Shown piece after piece: positions 23,697 to 32,186 of a stretch of DNA of 35,362 nt. This stretch comes from Litoreibacter roseus (GTDB lineage: Bacteria > Pseudomonadota > Alphaproteobacteria > Rhodobacterales > Rhodobacteraceae): positions 1 to 35,362 of the forward strand of contig NZ_BLJE01000010.1 in the NCBI RefSeq assembly GCF_009811795.1, in the 5' to 3' direction. Below the pieces are notes generated by a model. The model was not told where the DNA came from and made no database searches. It worked only from the letters and a program-made list of their open reading frames with translations. Each line of letters starts with the position of its first letter. Position 1 is the first letter of the stretch. The translations under genes were made by a program, and so were the position numbers.

Positions 23697-24896
23697 ATGA
23701 TGAAAGACATAGAAGAACCAAGTCTGAGGACAGAACGACTCAAGCTCATTGATGAAGTTTTTGATCTCATTTCAGCCAAGAAAGACGATCTGGCCAATAT
23801 TCTTGGACGACTAAACGGCCCGAAGGCGACCAAGCACGAAATCGATGCATCCCTCGATGCGATTTTGACAGTCCGGGCAGAAATCTCAAGAACGAGTCCG
23901 AGTTTCATAAATAGATTCGGCGTGTTTCATTCGCCAAATGCAATTCTGTATGAATACGTGCTTCATTGCGTGATACCGTGCCTCTATTCGCGGCATGTCT
24001 ATATCCGACCCGCCAGCAAGAGCCTTATCGATACCGTCCGTCTTCACGATTTTCTCACCAAAGCCGTCGCGCTGCCGATCGAGATTTGCCCGGTCTCGCA
24101 GACGAAGTATTGCGACATCCTAAGCGGATCGGAAGCCGTCATATTCACCGGCCGCTACGAAAATGCCGTCGAGTTGTCCCGGCATCTGAACGTGCAGCTC
24201 TTCATGTTCGCGGGCGCGGGGTCGAACCCATTCATCGTGGGGCCGGGATGTGACAAGGTCGGCATCGTGGACAAGTTCGTAAATGCGAGGCTGCTCAACG
24301 CCGGTCAGGATTGTGTCTGCCCGAATGCGATGTTCGTTTCAGCGGCTGAAAGCGAAGCCTGGACGTCTCAATTCGCCCTTTCTCTGTCCGAACTGGATGA
24401 TCACGACCGCTTCCCCACCGCAGAGGTCAGCCCGCTTCTGGATCCCGACCAAGTCCGCACGATTATGGAGAGGATGCTCGCAAATCGCGACGACATCTTC
24501 CACGGGGGACATGTCGATCTTACCTCGTTGGCCATGCAGCCGATTGCGCTTTACCAGCATATTGGCCGCGCGATGCAACCGGAAGAGTGGTTCGGTCCGG
24601 TTTGCCTACTGATCGGCTATGACACGATCGACCAGGTGTCCGAAATGCTGCTGCGCCCAGAGCTGCGCGACTCCGCGATGTACCTGTCGACCTTCGGTGA
24701 CGTCGATCTTAGCCCTAAGGTGTCGGCCCGCTACATAGATATCGGCCCGGTCAGCGTGCTCGAAACAGAAGGCGGCAACGAACCGTTCGGCGGCTACGGC
24801 GAGAAAGCCAGCTTCGTCGAGTTCAACGGAACGCGCGTGTCCCGGCCAATCCTCATCTCACAAGAGATCGCAGAGGCGTTCGGCTGCGCATTATAG
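23697..24896 (+). CDS. Aldehyde dehydrogenase-like protein lacking the general-base Glu
   Basis: This 399-residue protein has an ALDH fold signature but is shorter than usual (about 480-500), mainly at the N-terminus. The cofactor-binding part includes VYIRPASKSLIDTV. The catalytic nucleophile is Cys206 in LLNAGQDCVCPNAMF. The segment that normally reads ELGGKNP is AGAGSNPFIVG (172-182), so the conserved general-base Glu is missing. The C-terminal EWFGPVCLL and NEPFGGYGEKAS motifs are kept. ALDHs without this Glu include CoA-acylating or reductive types, so it may form a thioester or reduce an activated acid rather than oxidise an aldehyde to a free acid. It is the first gene of the operon. 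The start is one of two adjacent ATGs. Confidence 0.8.
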   Translation: MMKDIEEPSLRTERLKLIDEVFDLISAKKDDLANILGRLNGPKATKHEIDASLDAILTVRAEISRTSPSFINRFGVFHSPNAILYEYVLHCVIPCLYSRHVYIRPASKSLIDTVRLHDFLTKAVALPIEICPVSQTKYCDILSGSEAVIFTGRYENAVELSRHLNVQLFMFAGAGSNPFIVGPGCDKVGIVDKFVNARLLNAGQDCVCPNAMFVSAAESEAWTSQFALSLSELDDHDRFPTAEVSPLLDPDQVRTIMERMLANRDDIFHGGHVDLTSLAMQPIALYQHIGRAMQPEEWFGPVCLLIGYDTIDQVSEMLLRPELRDSAMYLSTFGDVDLSPKVSARYIDIGPVSVLETEGGNEPFGGYGEKASFVEFNGTRVSRPILISQEIAEAFGCAL

Positions 24897-24963
24897 AGCG
24901 CCTTTTTTCAGGTTTTCCTCGGCGGGCATTGCGCGACAGTATCTCAGACACGGAGGCATCAAG

Positions 24964-25956
24964 ATGAATCAGAACAAAGAAATTGAGCCGTCCTTGGACA
25001 AAGTCGACCCGATCTCCGAAGTTCGCAGAAAATACCCAGTTCTCCTTCCTGGGACGCTCAAGAGACGGATCGAACAGGGCACCTATTCCGAACGTGCTGC
25101 ACGCCAGTATCAGCCGCAGGCCCAGGAGTTGTTGAACTCGAACCAGCTGTCTGCGGATCCGTGCAACGAAGGCGACTACCGCGTCACCGAGAACCTGATA
25201 AAGAAATACCACAACCGCGCGGCCCTGATCGTCACACATCGCTGCATAGCCTACTGCCGCTTCTGTTTTCGGAAGGATTTTGTCGGGCAGTCGTCGCAGG
25301 CAATCAATCCCGCTGGCCTTGAGCACAGCATCAGTGAGATCGAGAAAGACGTCACGATCTCCGACGTCCTTGTCTCGGGCGGTGATCCCCTTGCGATCCC
25401 TAACAAAGAACTACTGCCGATCCTTTCGCGGCTCTCGCAGGTCGACCACATCAAGAGCATTCGCATTCACACACGCGGAGCGTCCCTGACGCCGCATCGG
25501 ATCAATGATCGCTTGCTGGAGTACCTGAGCACCGACCGTAAGATCTGGTTCTACACGCATATGAACCACATCGATGATCTGCGCGATCCGGATGTGGAGG
25601 ATGCGCTCTACCGGATTTCCCGGACAGGAACGCCGCTTCTCAATCAGGCTGTCCTGCTGGGCGGGGTCAACGATACGGTCGCCGATATCCATGACTTGCT
25701 ACTGGGCTGCTACGAGCGACGAATCGTTCCCTATCACCTCTATTCCTTCGATCCAGTTCAGGGTGCAGGCCACTTCTCGGTCGACCCCGACGTGTCACTG
25801 GAAATTTTCACCTCCCTCGCCGGGCTTCCGGGGCCGGCACAGCCCGTTTTCGTCGTCGTCGACGAAAAGAATAGCAAACGGCGGTTTGTCTTCGATCCGT
25901 CCTCCGGCACCGACACCTTGAAAGACCTGCTTATGTCGAGGCACCCAAATGCTTGA
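24964..25956 (+). CDS. KamA-family radical SAM enzyme (lysine 2,3-aminomutase-like)
   Basis: Enzymes of this family use a [4Fe-4S] cluster, SAM and PLP to move an alpha-amino group to the beta carbon of lysine or a related amino acid. The 330-residue protein has the cluster motif with Cys94, Cys98 and Cys101 (CIAYCRFC), SGGDPL at 138-143, and the carboxylate residues that bind the side-chain amine of lysine in clostridial lysine aminomutase: Asp237 (GGVND) and Asp300 (FVVVD). The PLP-binding Lys would normally lie 7 residues after the second Asp (DAPGGGGK); here the sequence is DEKNSKRRF, with Lys302 and Lys305 as candidates, so the site is altered. The tail is short. A good GGAGG site precedes the ATG. 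Its stop overlaps the aminotransferase start by 8 bp. The substrate is probably a basic amino acid. Confidence 0.88.
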   Translation: MNQNKEIEPSLDKVDPISEVRRKYPVLLPGTLKRRIEQGTYSERAARQYQPQAQELLNSNQLSADPCNEGDYRVTENLIKKYHNRAALIVTHRCIAYCRFCFRKDFVGQSSQAINPAGLEHSISEIEKDVTISDVLVSGGDPLAIPNKELLPILSRLSQVDHIKSIRIHTRGASLTPHRINDRLLEYLSTDRKIWFYTHMNHIDDLRDPDVEDALYRISRTGTPLLNQAVLLGGVNDTVADIHDLLLGCYERRIVPYHLYSFDPVQGAGHFSVDPDVSLEIFTSLAGLPGPAQPVFVVVDEKNSKRRFVFDPSSGTDTLKDLLMSRHPNA

Positions 25957-27319
25957 CAAGAGCGCGTCCGGACCTTCCAGCCAACTCTCAGGGTTTTCGC
26001 AACGCGGGTGGTTGCATTCCTACCAGATGAGCCGGTTCGGCGACGTCCCCTTCCTGCCTACGGCACTTTCAAAGGCCGAGGGATGCCGCGTCCGCGACGT
26101 TGACGGTACCTGGTATCTCGACGCGTTGTCGGGCGCCTATTGCGTCAATATTGGCTATGGGCGCCAGTCGGTGCTCGATGCCGCCTCAGAGGCTGCATCA
26201 AGCATCCACTATGTTTCGCCGTTCTCGTGCACCAGTCCTCAAGCAGCGGCGTATTCGAAGGCTCTGACGGATGCGCTGGATGGGTTCATGGGGCCTGAAT
26301 CGCGCATATTCTTTGTGAACAGCGGTTCCGAGGCGATCGATGCGGCGATCAAACTCGCCCGTGCCTGGCACTTCGTGAAAGGAACCGGCCACAAGACCAT
26401 CCTGTCACGGCGCGGGTCCTATCACGGCTCGACATTCGGTGCGGCAACGGTCTCGGACAGCGAATTCCTCAAGCAGGTATTCGGTCCGATGATGGGCGGC
26501 GCGGCCAAGTTCCCCACGTCCTCCTGCCATATCTGCGAATTCGACGAAACGCCGGACAGGTGCGGGGTGAACTGCCTCGGGATCGATGCGCCTGACCCGG
26601 CCGCACTTCTGGTCGAGGCGGTCGAGACGTGCGTTGGAACGGGTCTGACGCATCGGGACTATTATCGCCGGCTGCGGCGCATTGCCGATGATCTTGGCGC
26701 ACTCCTGATCTGTGACGAAGTCATCACCGGTTTTGGCCGAACGGGCGCTCTGTTTGCATGCGAGAAGCTCAACATTCGCCCGGATGTTCTGGTCCTGGCG
26801 AAAGGAATTACCTCGGGCTATGAGGCGATGGGGGCCATTGTCGTCCGCCGGGAGGTCGCAGATGCGTTCCTCGGCGACGACAGCAAGACTTTCTTCCATG
26901 GAGCCACATTCGGCGCGCGTCCTGGCCCGGCGGCGGCTGCGCTGGCAAGCCTCGACATTCTGCTGGACGAGGCTCTGCCTCAGGCTGCCGCCCGGTCTGA
27001 GGCCATCATCCGGTGCCAGATCGAAGCAAAGCTCACATCACGCCCCTCGATCCGTGCCTTCCGCGGGACCGGGATGCTGTTCTCGGTCGATGTCGACTTT
27101 CACGAAGGTCCCGCGCGGGTCCACGATATCGAGTTACTTCGGCAATGCATCTTCGAACAAGGGATCATCAATTGCCTCTACTCGACCAAAGACGATGGCT
27201 TTGTCGACATTGCGCCGCCCCTGATCTGCTCAGAAGGGGATCTTGAGGAACTGGTCGAGGGAATATCAAAGGGTTTTGACAAATGGGAAAACCAGCGCGC
27301 CAAGGGTGACAGCGCATGA
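25949..27319 (+). CDS. Class III PLP aminotransferase
   Basis: This 456-residue enzyme transfers amino groups, usually to or from an omega-amino group or an aldehyde. Landmarks are NSGSEA at 124-129 (phosphate binding), YHG at 158-160, CDEVITGFGRTG with Asp256 binding the PLP ring nitrogen, and the Schiff-base Lys285 in LVLAKGITSGY. A cysteine cluster (CHICEFDETPDRCGVNC, 193-209) lies where related 4-aminobutyrate-type enzymes carry a metal or Fe-S site. It overlaps the radical SAM gene by 8 bp and the ATP-grasp gene by 4 bp. It may act on the terminal amine of the aminomutase product or on an aldehyde made or used by the first gene. Confidence 0.92.
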   Translation: MLDKSASGPSSQLSGFSQRGWLHSYQMSRFGDVPFLPTALSKAEGCRVRDVDGTWYLDALSGAYCVNIGYGRQSVLDAASEAASSIHYVSPFSCTSPQAAAYSKALTDALDGFMGPESRIFFVNSGSEAIDAAIKLARAWHFVKGTGHKTILSRRGSYHGSTFGAATVSDSEFLKQVFGPMMGGAAKFPTSSCHICEFDETPDRCGVNCLGIDAPDPAALLVEAVETCVGTGLTHRDYYRRLRRIADDLGALLICDEVITGFGRTGALFACEKLNIRPDVLVLAKGITSGYEAMGAIVVRREVADAFLGDDSKTFFHGATFGARPGPAAAALASLDILLDEALPQAAARSEAIIRCQIEAKLTSRPSIRAFRGTGMLFSVDVDFHEGPARVHDIELLRQCIFEQGIINCLYSTKDDGFVDIAPPLICSEGDLEELVEGISKGFDKWENQRAKGDSA

Positions 27320-28377
27320 CGCGACGTGCGGTACTGATAACGAGCGTTACGGACGAGCAGGGGCGGAGATACGGCTTTGCCGAGAATGAGCTTGGCGAGT
27401 TCGACAAGGTAGAAGACCTCGATGTCCTGTTCGACTTGGTTGAGAAGGCCGGCTTCCAGCCAATCTTCGCGGGTCACGGAAGGGACTTGGCCACGGCACT
27501 GATCGAGCATACGCCCTGTCTCGTGTGGAACCTCAACCAGGGGCTCTACGGACGCGCGCGCGAGGCAGAGGCGCCAGCTCTGTGCGAAATGCTCGGCTTC
27601 GAACTGCTTGGTTCTGGGTCCTGGACGGCCATGCTCACGCAGGACAAGCTCGCCGCGACCCTGCTTGTCGAAAAGGCGGGTATCGCAGGGCTTGCGGTGC
27701 CCCGGACGATTGCGATCGACGAGCCCGGACATCTGGGCCAGGTCGACGCCCTGAGCGCCGAGATCCGCTGGTTCATCAAACCGCGCTTCGAGGGAAGTAG
27801 CCGGGGCATCGACAATCAGGCCATGCACGCCGATGGCAAGGCTCTGAAGGCTCGCGCGGGGGAGGTCCTAGACCGATGGGGTCCTGTGTTGATCCAGGAC
27901 TTCATCGACGGGATCGACATCTCGGCAAATGCGCTCACTGATGACCTCGGCGTCCTGACACCGCTGGCTCCCATAGTGATCGACACGGAAACCGGATTCG
28001 ACTGTATCGACATGAAGGCGGATTACACGAATCTCCGCCGTCGCCAATTGCCCCTGAGCGAACTTCATCCCGAACATATTCCGGCAGTCAAACGCATCAT
28101 ATCCGATCTGTCCCGCCTCTTTCACGCGCGGGACTATTTCAGAACCGACCTCCGGCTCGACCCGCGCACAGGAAGAATAGTTTTCCTCGAAGCGAACCTG
28201 ACACCGACATTCGCCGATCATGACGAATTCATCTTGGGCGCTAAGCTGGACGGACAAAGCCTCGACGACGTTGTGAAATGCATTCTCGGCGCCGGAGATA
28301 GGCGATTACAGGCCCGCAAGAAGAAATCCACAAAAAATCCGCCAATCGAACACCGGAGTATTCAGAATGCTCATTGA
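27316..28377 (+). CDS. ATP-grasp ligase, D-Ala-D-Ala ligase-like
   Basis: This 353-residue enzyme belongs to the Ddl-type ATP-grasp family, which activates a carboxylate as acyl phosphate and joins it to an amine. The N-terminal domain has LVWNLNQGLYG (69-79), equivalent to the substrate loop FNxxEG of Ddl. The ATP-binding part has WFIKPRFEGSSRG (152-164), the Ddl KPxxEGSSxG loop, and IQDFIDGIDIS. The Mg site is in FRTDLRLDP and LEANLTPTF (291-299). In this context it most likely makes a peptide or amide bond between amino acids rather than cell-wall D-Ala-D-Ala. It begins with an ATGA overlap and its end overlaps the JmjC gene by 11 bp. The start fits the family. Confidence 0.9.
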   Translation: MTRRAVLITSVTDEQGRRYGFAENELGEFDKVEDLDVLFDLVEKAGFQPIFAGHGRDLATALIEHTPCLVWNLNQGLYGRAREAEAPALCEMLGFELLGSGSWTAMLTQDKLAATLLVEKAGIAGLAVPRTIAIDEPGHLGQVDALSAEIRWFIKPRFEGSSRGIDNQAMHADGKALKARAGEVLDRWGPVLIQDFIDGIDISANALTDDLGVLTPLAPIVIDTETGFDCIDMKADYTNLRRRQLPLSELHPEHIPAVKRIISDLSRLFHARDYFRTDLRLDPRTGRIVFLEANLTPTFADHDEFILGAKLDGQSLDDVVKCILGAGDRRLQARKKKSTKNPPIEHRSIQNAH

Positions 28378-29182
28378 GCGCGGCGATATTGCCCAATACC
28401 GATCCATTCAGGACCTCAAGTCCAGTGGGAACCTTCGCAAACCCGGCATCATTTCGGCCAGTGAAGAGTCCTATAAGTTCTTCGACGACTTCAAATTCGA
28501 GCGACTGTCATCGCTCCACGGCAAGGATGTCCGAATGGAGCAGAACAATTTCCTCCATACCAACCCCACGTTCTCGATGGTTCCGATCGAGGAATACATT
28601 TCGGCGATCTCCAAGGGAGAGACGTTCGAGAAGGACGGGCGGGAATACTACCTGAGTGTCTACAACATCTTCAAAGACTTCCCGCATCTCGTGCCGGACG
28701 ACATGGTGCAGGACGTTCGCAAATTGAAAGGTCTTGTCGAGCCACTTTGCTGGATCGGGCCGAAAGGGACCGTGACCGGTCTTCATGCGGATTGGCCAGA
28801 CAACTTCCTCTGCCAAATCCAGGGCAGAAAGCGGGTCATGCTGATTGCGCCCGAGACGGCTCGAGAGATGAAGCGTTCGGATCGTTTCGATCCCGAAACC
28901 ACCGTGTATGATTACGATATCGATACGGTCGACGACCCCCGGATGCCGAAACAGTTCTGGGATGCTGCGACCATCCTGGTGATCGAGGAAGGGGATATCC
29001 TCTATATCCCGCAAAACTGGGTCCATTGGGTCGCTGGTCTGTCGCCGACCGTTTCGATCAACCTTTTCTTCCAGACTCCGATCGAGCGCATGCGGTTCCG
29101 GGCCATCGAAGTGCTGCAGAGACTCTCGTCGGCTCTGGGCGTTGCGTACCGCGAGAACACGCACAAGGCAAAGCAGGTCTGA
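28367..29182 (+). CDS. JmjC/cupin-type Fe(II), 2-oxoglutarate oxygenase
   Basis: This 271-residue protein has the cupin_8/JmjC core. The iron-binding triad is His140 and Asp142 (TGLHADWPDNFL) and His220 (YIPQNWVHWVAGL). The QIQGRKRVMLI strand supplies the basic residue that usually binds 2-oxoglutarate, and EEGDILYIP is the family's conserved turn. Such enzymes hydroxylate amino-acid side chains, in free or protein form. In this operon hydroxylation of the basic amino acid or its peptide is the natural guess. The 5' end overlaps the ATP-grasp gene by 11 bp. All metal ligands are present, so it should be active. Confidence 0.9.
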   Translation: MLIERGDIAQYRSIQDLKSSGNLRKPGIISASEESYKFFDDFKFERLSSLHGKDVRMEQNNFLHTNPTFSMVPIEEYISAISKGETFEKDGREYYLSVYNIFKDFPHLVPDDMVQDVRKLKGLVEPLCWIGPKGTVTGLHADWPDNFLCQIQGRKRVMLIAPETAREMKRSDRFDPETTVYDYDIDTVDDPRMPKQFWDAATILVIEEGDILYIPQNWVHWVAGLSPTVSINLFFQTPIERMRFRAIEVLQRLSSALGVAYRENTHKAKQV

Positions 29183-29185
29183 CCG

Positions 29186-30055
29186 GTGACACAGACCCTC
29201 AATGAACTGCTCGCCCACGAGCTGTCCGAACGTGGTTTCAAACCCAGGAATGGCGCGATCCTGCCGACCCATTTGATTGAAAGGCTGAAAATCCGCGACG
29301 TCACCCTGGCTCCATTCTCCGCAAGTACCTCGCAGCTCTGGGCGAAACTCACCGATGATGAAGATACCGCGCTGTTCCTGAAACTGGCGGTCCGGCGGCT
29401 GACCAACCCGTTTTCTGCCGAGCGCGACCGGCTGATCTGGATCGGAAGGTTCTTCGATGCGCCGGAAGTCGTCGATTACTGGGCCGGCGAAGAGCATGAG
29501 GTGATCGTCACGACATGGCGCACCGGCAAGACCGTCAAGGACTGCGTTCTGGAGGGTGCGGACGCCGAAGGGGCAATCAGGCGGGCAGGGCGGTTTCTGC
29601 GGGAATTGCACGCATCACCTGCCGTGAGCGCGTGTCCCTTCCATCGCGATCTCCCGGTTCTGCATGCGGATGCGACCTTGTTGCTCGACATGGAGCGGCC
29701 CTGGGAAGGTGCGGTGCCTTCCGAGTTCGAGGAGACATTCGGTAAATCGCCGGCAGAATATCTCGCGCCGCTCTTGGCCGATTTCCCCGAGAATGATCGG
29801 ACAACGCTCGTCCACGGCGAGGCTAATCTAGCGAACTTTCTGATCGGGGACGATGGCGGGTTCAGTGTGCTGGATACCGGCCGTCTCGGCCGCGGCGACC
29901 GGCACCTCGATCTGGGGCTAGCTATCTGGGAAATGGAGGTGATGTCTGTGCCACACCTCGTCGCACCGTTTCTCGACGAATATGACCGTGACGCCATCGA
30001 TGACAACCGTCTCGAGTATTTCCGGCGACTGGCAGGGTACTTTTGGCACACATGA
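29186..30055 (+). CDS. APH/choline-kinase-like phosphotransferase with HGE motif
   Basis: This 289-residue protein has the aminoglycoside-phosphotransferase fold: a small N-lobe with ALFLKLAVRR (Lys66 as ATP-binding residue), then TLVHGEANLANFLIGD (207-222) and FSVLDTGRLGRGDRHLDLGL (226-245). In active kinases the first motif is HGDxxxxN; here the catalytic Asp is Glu212, with Asn217 kept. The second Mg ligand Asp230 is present. It may be a weakly active or altered kinase. Possible roles are phosphorylating the product as self-protection or a biosynthetic intermediate. The start is a GTG 3 bp after the JmjC stop, and its end overlaps the transporter start as ATGA. Confidence 0.85.
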   Translation: MTQTLNELLAHELSERGFKPRNGAILPTHLIERLKIRDVTLAPFSASTSQLWAKLTDDEDTALFLKLAVRRLTNPFSAERDRLIWIGRFFDAPEVVDYWAGEEHEVIVTTWRTGKTVKDCVLEGADAEGAIRRAGRFLRELHASPAVSACPFHRDLPVLHADATLLLDMERPWEGAVPSEFEETFGKSPAEYLAPLLADFPENDRTTLVHGEANLANFLIGDDGGFSVLDTGRLGRGDRHLDLGLAIWEMEVMSVPHLVAPFLDEYDRDAIDDNRLEYFRRLAGYFWHT

Positions 30056-31230
30056 GTGGTTTGTCGGTCATCAAACCAGTCGCGTTGATGCTGTCTGGAT
30101 CCTTCCGGGCCTTCCAGAACGCATTCATCCTGCCGTTCGTTTCCTGGCAGGTTTACCTGTCGTCGGATAGTGTTGCCGCGGTTGCCTACACGATCGCGCT
30201 CGGGCAACTTGTGATCCTTATAACAAGCCGTCTGACCAAACGGCTGATCAGGCCCGATCATGCCGCATCGATTGTCGCGGCCTTCGATCTATTCCGATTT
30301 CTGGTGCTGGTGGTCTACAGCGTCCTGCCGAGAGAACTGCAGATCATGGCTCTGCCGGTGGTCTTTTGCGTGAACACCGGCTTCTATGTGCCGATCTCGG
30401 TGTCGATGAAGGTGTTAAGCAAGATGGACGTTCTGGACAAGCACCTGCATTTGTTCAATGTGCTCCTTGGAAATCTGCGCATTGCCGCCATGCTGATCGG
30501 TGGCCTGTCCGCTGGCCTGGTCATCGCGCATCTGGGCGCTTTTGGGCAGTCCCTGACTGTCGCCACGATCGGTCTTCTGCCGCTGCTCTGCTCAGCGGTC
30601 TATATCTACCTCGCCCGCGGGACCGGGGGCATACCCGCCAACGCCGCGCTGACCGTGTCCGCAGACTTCAGTCTCGCCAAGCTCAAGCCCCATCTGCGGC
30701 TGCTGCTCATCTGGGTCCTGATCGCCGACAGCTTCATCATCCTGTTCGATGTGTACTTCCCGGTCTTCGCCGACCGGGTCTTCGCAGGGGACACGAGGCT
30801 TTTTGGCCTTGCGGACTTCTCCGTCGGGATCGGCGGGATCATCGGCGGGCATGTCGGGTGGCTCTTCATCAAGTATCTGAATCAGCGGACCCTCGGACTG
30901 ATGGTTGTCGCGTTTCTCGCCGTCTTCTTTGCGCTGAAATTTGTGACCTTTCCGATCACGTTCATCGTTGCCGTCGCCCTGATCGGCCTTACCTACGAGG
31001 TGTCGGTCGTTCTCCTGTCTCAGATCCAAAAGGAGACCCCCCGAGAACATCAGGCAGCGATGCATTCGACCTTCTACACAATCAATTCGCTGATGGTGAT
31101 CGCATTGGTCCTGCTCAATCAGCTTGCTGGCGTCACCGCGTCAGCGCTCATCGTGTTCGGCATCGTGCTGGTTCTTGGAACCATGACCGTCATGCGCCCC
31201 CGTCAGGCCACTTTCGAGAGGGCTCCCTGA
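30052..31230 (+). CDS. MFS transporter, probable product exporter
   Basis: This 392-residue protein has about 10-12 hydrophobic segments and short charged loops typical of the major facilitator superfamily, including a first loop with SRLTKRLIRPDH and a central break near residue 190. Examples of membrane segments are AAVAYTIALGQLVILI, LFRFLVLVVYSVL, LLLIWVLIADSFIILF and LMVVAFLAVFFALKFV. An in-frame TTG at 30043 is possible, but the ATG at 30052 overlaps the kinase stop as ATGA and is preferred. In the middle of a biosynthetic operon the most likely job is efflux of the product, though uptake of a precursor cannot be excluded. Confidence 0.87.
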   Translation: MSGLSVIKPVALMLSGSFRAFQNAFILPFVSWQVYLSSDSVAAVAYTIALGQLVILITSRLTKRLIRPDHAASIVAAFDLFRFLVLVVYSVLPRELQIMALPVVFCVNTGFYVPISVSMKVLSKMDVLDKHLHLFNVLLGNLRIAAMLIGGLSAGLVIAHLGAFGQSLTVATIGLLPLLCSAVYIYLARGTGGIPANAALTVSADFSLAKLKPHLRLLLIWVLIADSFIILFDVYFPVFADRVFAGDTRLFGLADFSVGIGGIIGGHVGWLFIKYLNQRTLGLMVVAFLAVFFALKFVTFPITFIVAVALIGLTYEVSVVLLSQIQKETPREHQAAMHSTFYTINSLMVIALVLLNQLAGVTASALIVFGIVLVLGTMTVMRPRQATFERAP

Positions 31231-32186
31231 TGGGCACAGGCACATCGATCAATCACGGGCTCGACATGGTGTTCTCGAACACCAAGCCAGCTGATGCGAC
31301 ACCCGAGGCGATATCGGGCGAGCTGCAGGATGGCATTGCCATCGTCGGTCTCCCTTTCGACGGAGGGTCGAGCTATCACCCCGGCAGCAGGTTCGCCCCT
31401 AATGTCATCCGCGAGGCAGGCCGACAGGTGTTTTCGCATCCGGTCTGGCCCTTTGGTTTTGATCCGAAAATGGTCCAGACGGTCGTCGATACCGGAGATG
31501 TTCTTTATCCCTACTGGAAGCCGCAGACCTTCCCCGCCTGCGTCCGGGAGCACGTCGACCACTGGATGGGCTCGAAGATGCGTGTGCTGGCCTTCGGCGG
31601 TGATCACTCGGTTACGGTCCCGATGATTCAGTCCTTTCTCGATTGCAACCCAGGCGGCAAGCTCCTCGTCCTCGACGCCCATTGCGACGTTGCGGACTTC
31701 GACCCAGGTGACATCAACCACGGCAGCGTACTGTCCGAGCTTCTCGCGGACGGCGCTCTGCAGGACACGGACCTGATCCATGTCGGGATGCGTACCGGCG
31801 CTCGGTCTGATTTGCCCGCCGCATCCCATGTCTTCTCAATGGATGAGATCGACCAGGACCACTGCTCGATCGAGCGTCTTGCCGCGAAAATCAAAGAGAT
31901 CGCTGGAAGGGCACCGCTTTATATTTCGCTGGATCTCGACGTCTTCGACCCCGCATTCGCGCCGGGCGTCTCGACCTATGCGACAGGCGGGCTCACCTCT
32001 CGGGCCGGGCTCGATCTCTTGCGCGGGCTTGCCGGCTGCAACCTGCGAGCCATGGACATCGTCGAACTCTGTCCGCCTCGCGATCCAGGCGGCGTTACCG
32101 CATCGCTTGCCGCGATGCTGGGCGCATACTTCATGTGCATTTCCTCGAAGCACTTCAACCAAATGAGCAGGACAGATGAACGCTGA
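31230..32186 (+). CDS. Arginase/agmatinase-family ureohydrolase
   Basis: Family members use two Mn ions to remove urea (or a similar group) from guanidino compounds. The 318-residue protein keeps the full metal set: His126 (FGGDHSVTV), Asp149, His151 and Asp153 (LDAHCDVADF), and Asp235 and Asp237 (SLDLDVFDPAFAPG). INHGS lies in the substrate loop. It is full length. The ATG at 31230 shares one base with the transporter stop; a much longer open frame starting at 30366 runs out of frame through the transporter and is not real. It could convert an arginine-derived or guanidino intermediate to the amine, or remove a protecting group late in the pathway. Confidence 0.92.
   Translation: MGTGTSINHGLDMVFSNTKPADATPEAISGELQDGIAIVGLPFDGGSSYHPGSRFAPNVIREAGRQVFSHPVWPFGFDPKMVQTVVDTGDVLYPYWKPQTFPACVREHVDHWMGSKMRVLAFGGDHSVTVPMIQSFLDCNPGGKLLVLDAHCDVADFDPGDINHGSVLSELLADGALQDTDLIHVGMRTGARSDLPAASHVFSMDEIDQDHCSIERLAAKIKEIAGRAPLYISLDLDVFDPAFAPGVSTYATGGLTSRAGLDLLRGLAGCNLRAMDIVELCPPRDPGGVTASLAAMLGAYFMCISSKHFNQMSRTDER

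Noticed and set aside
28508-29611. 367-residue minus-strand frame opposite the JmjC and kinase genes
   Set aside because: It is antisense to two genes with clear catalytic motifs and shows no recognisable domain. High-GC codon bias readily leaves such long antisense frames open.
30366-31229. Long upstream extension of the ureohydrolase frame (606 residues in total)
   Set aside because: The extension is an out-of-frame reading of the MFS gene, rich in Arg and low-complexity. The real product starts at the ATG at 31230, which overlaps the transporter stop by one base and begins the family sequence.
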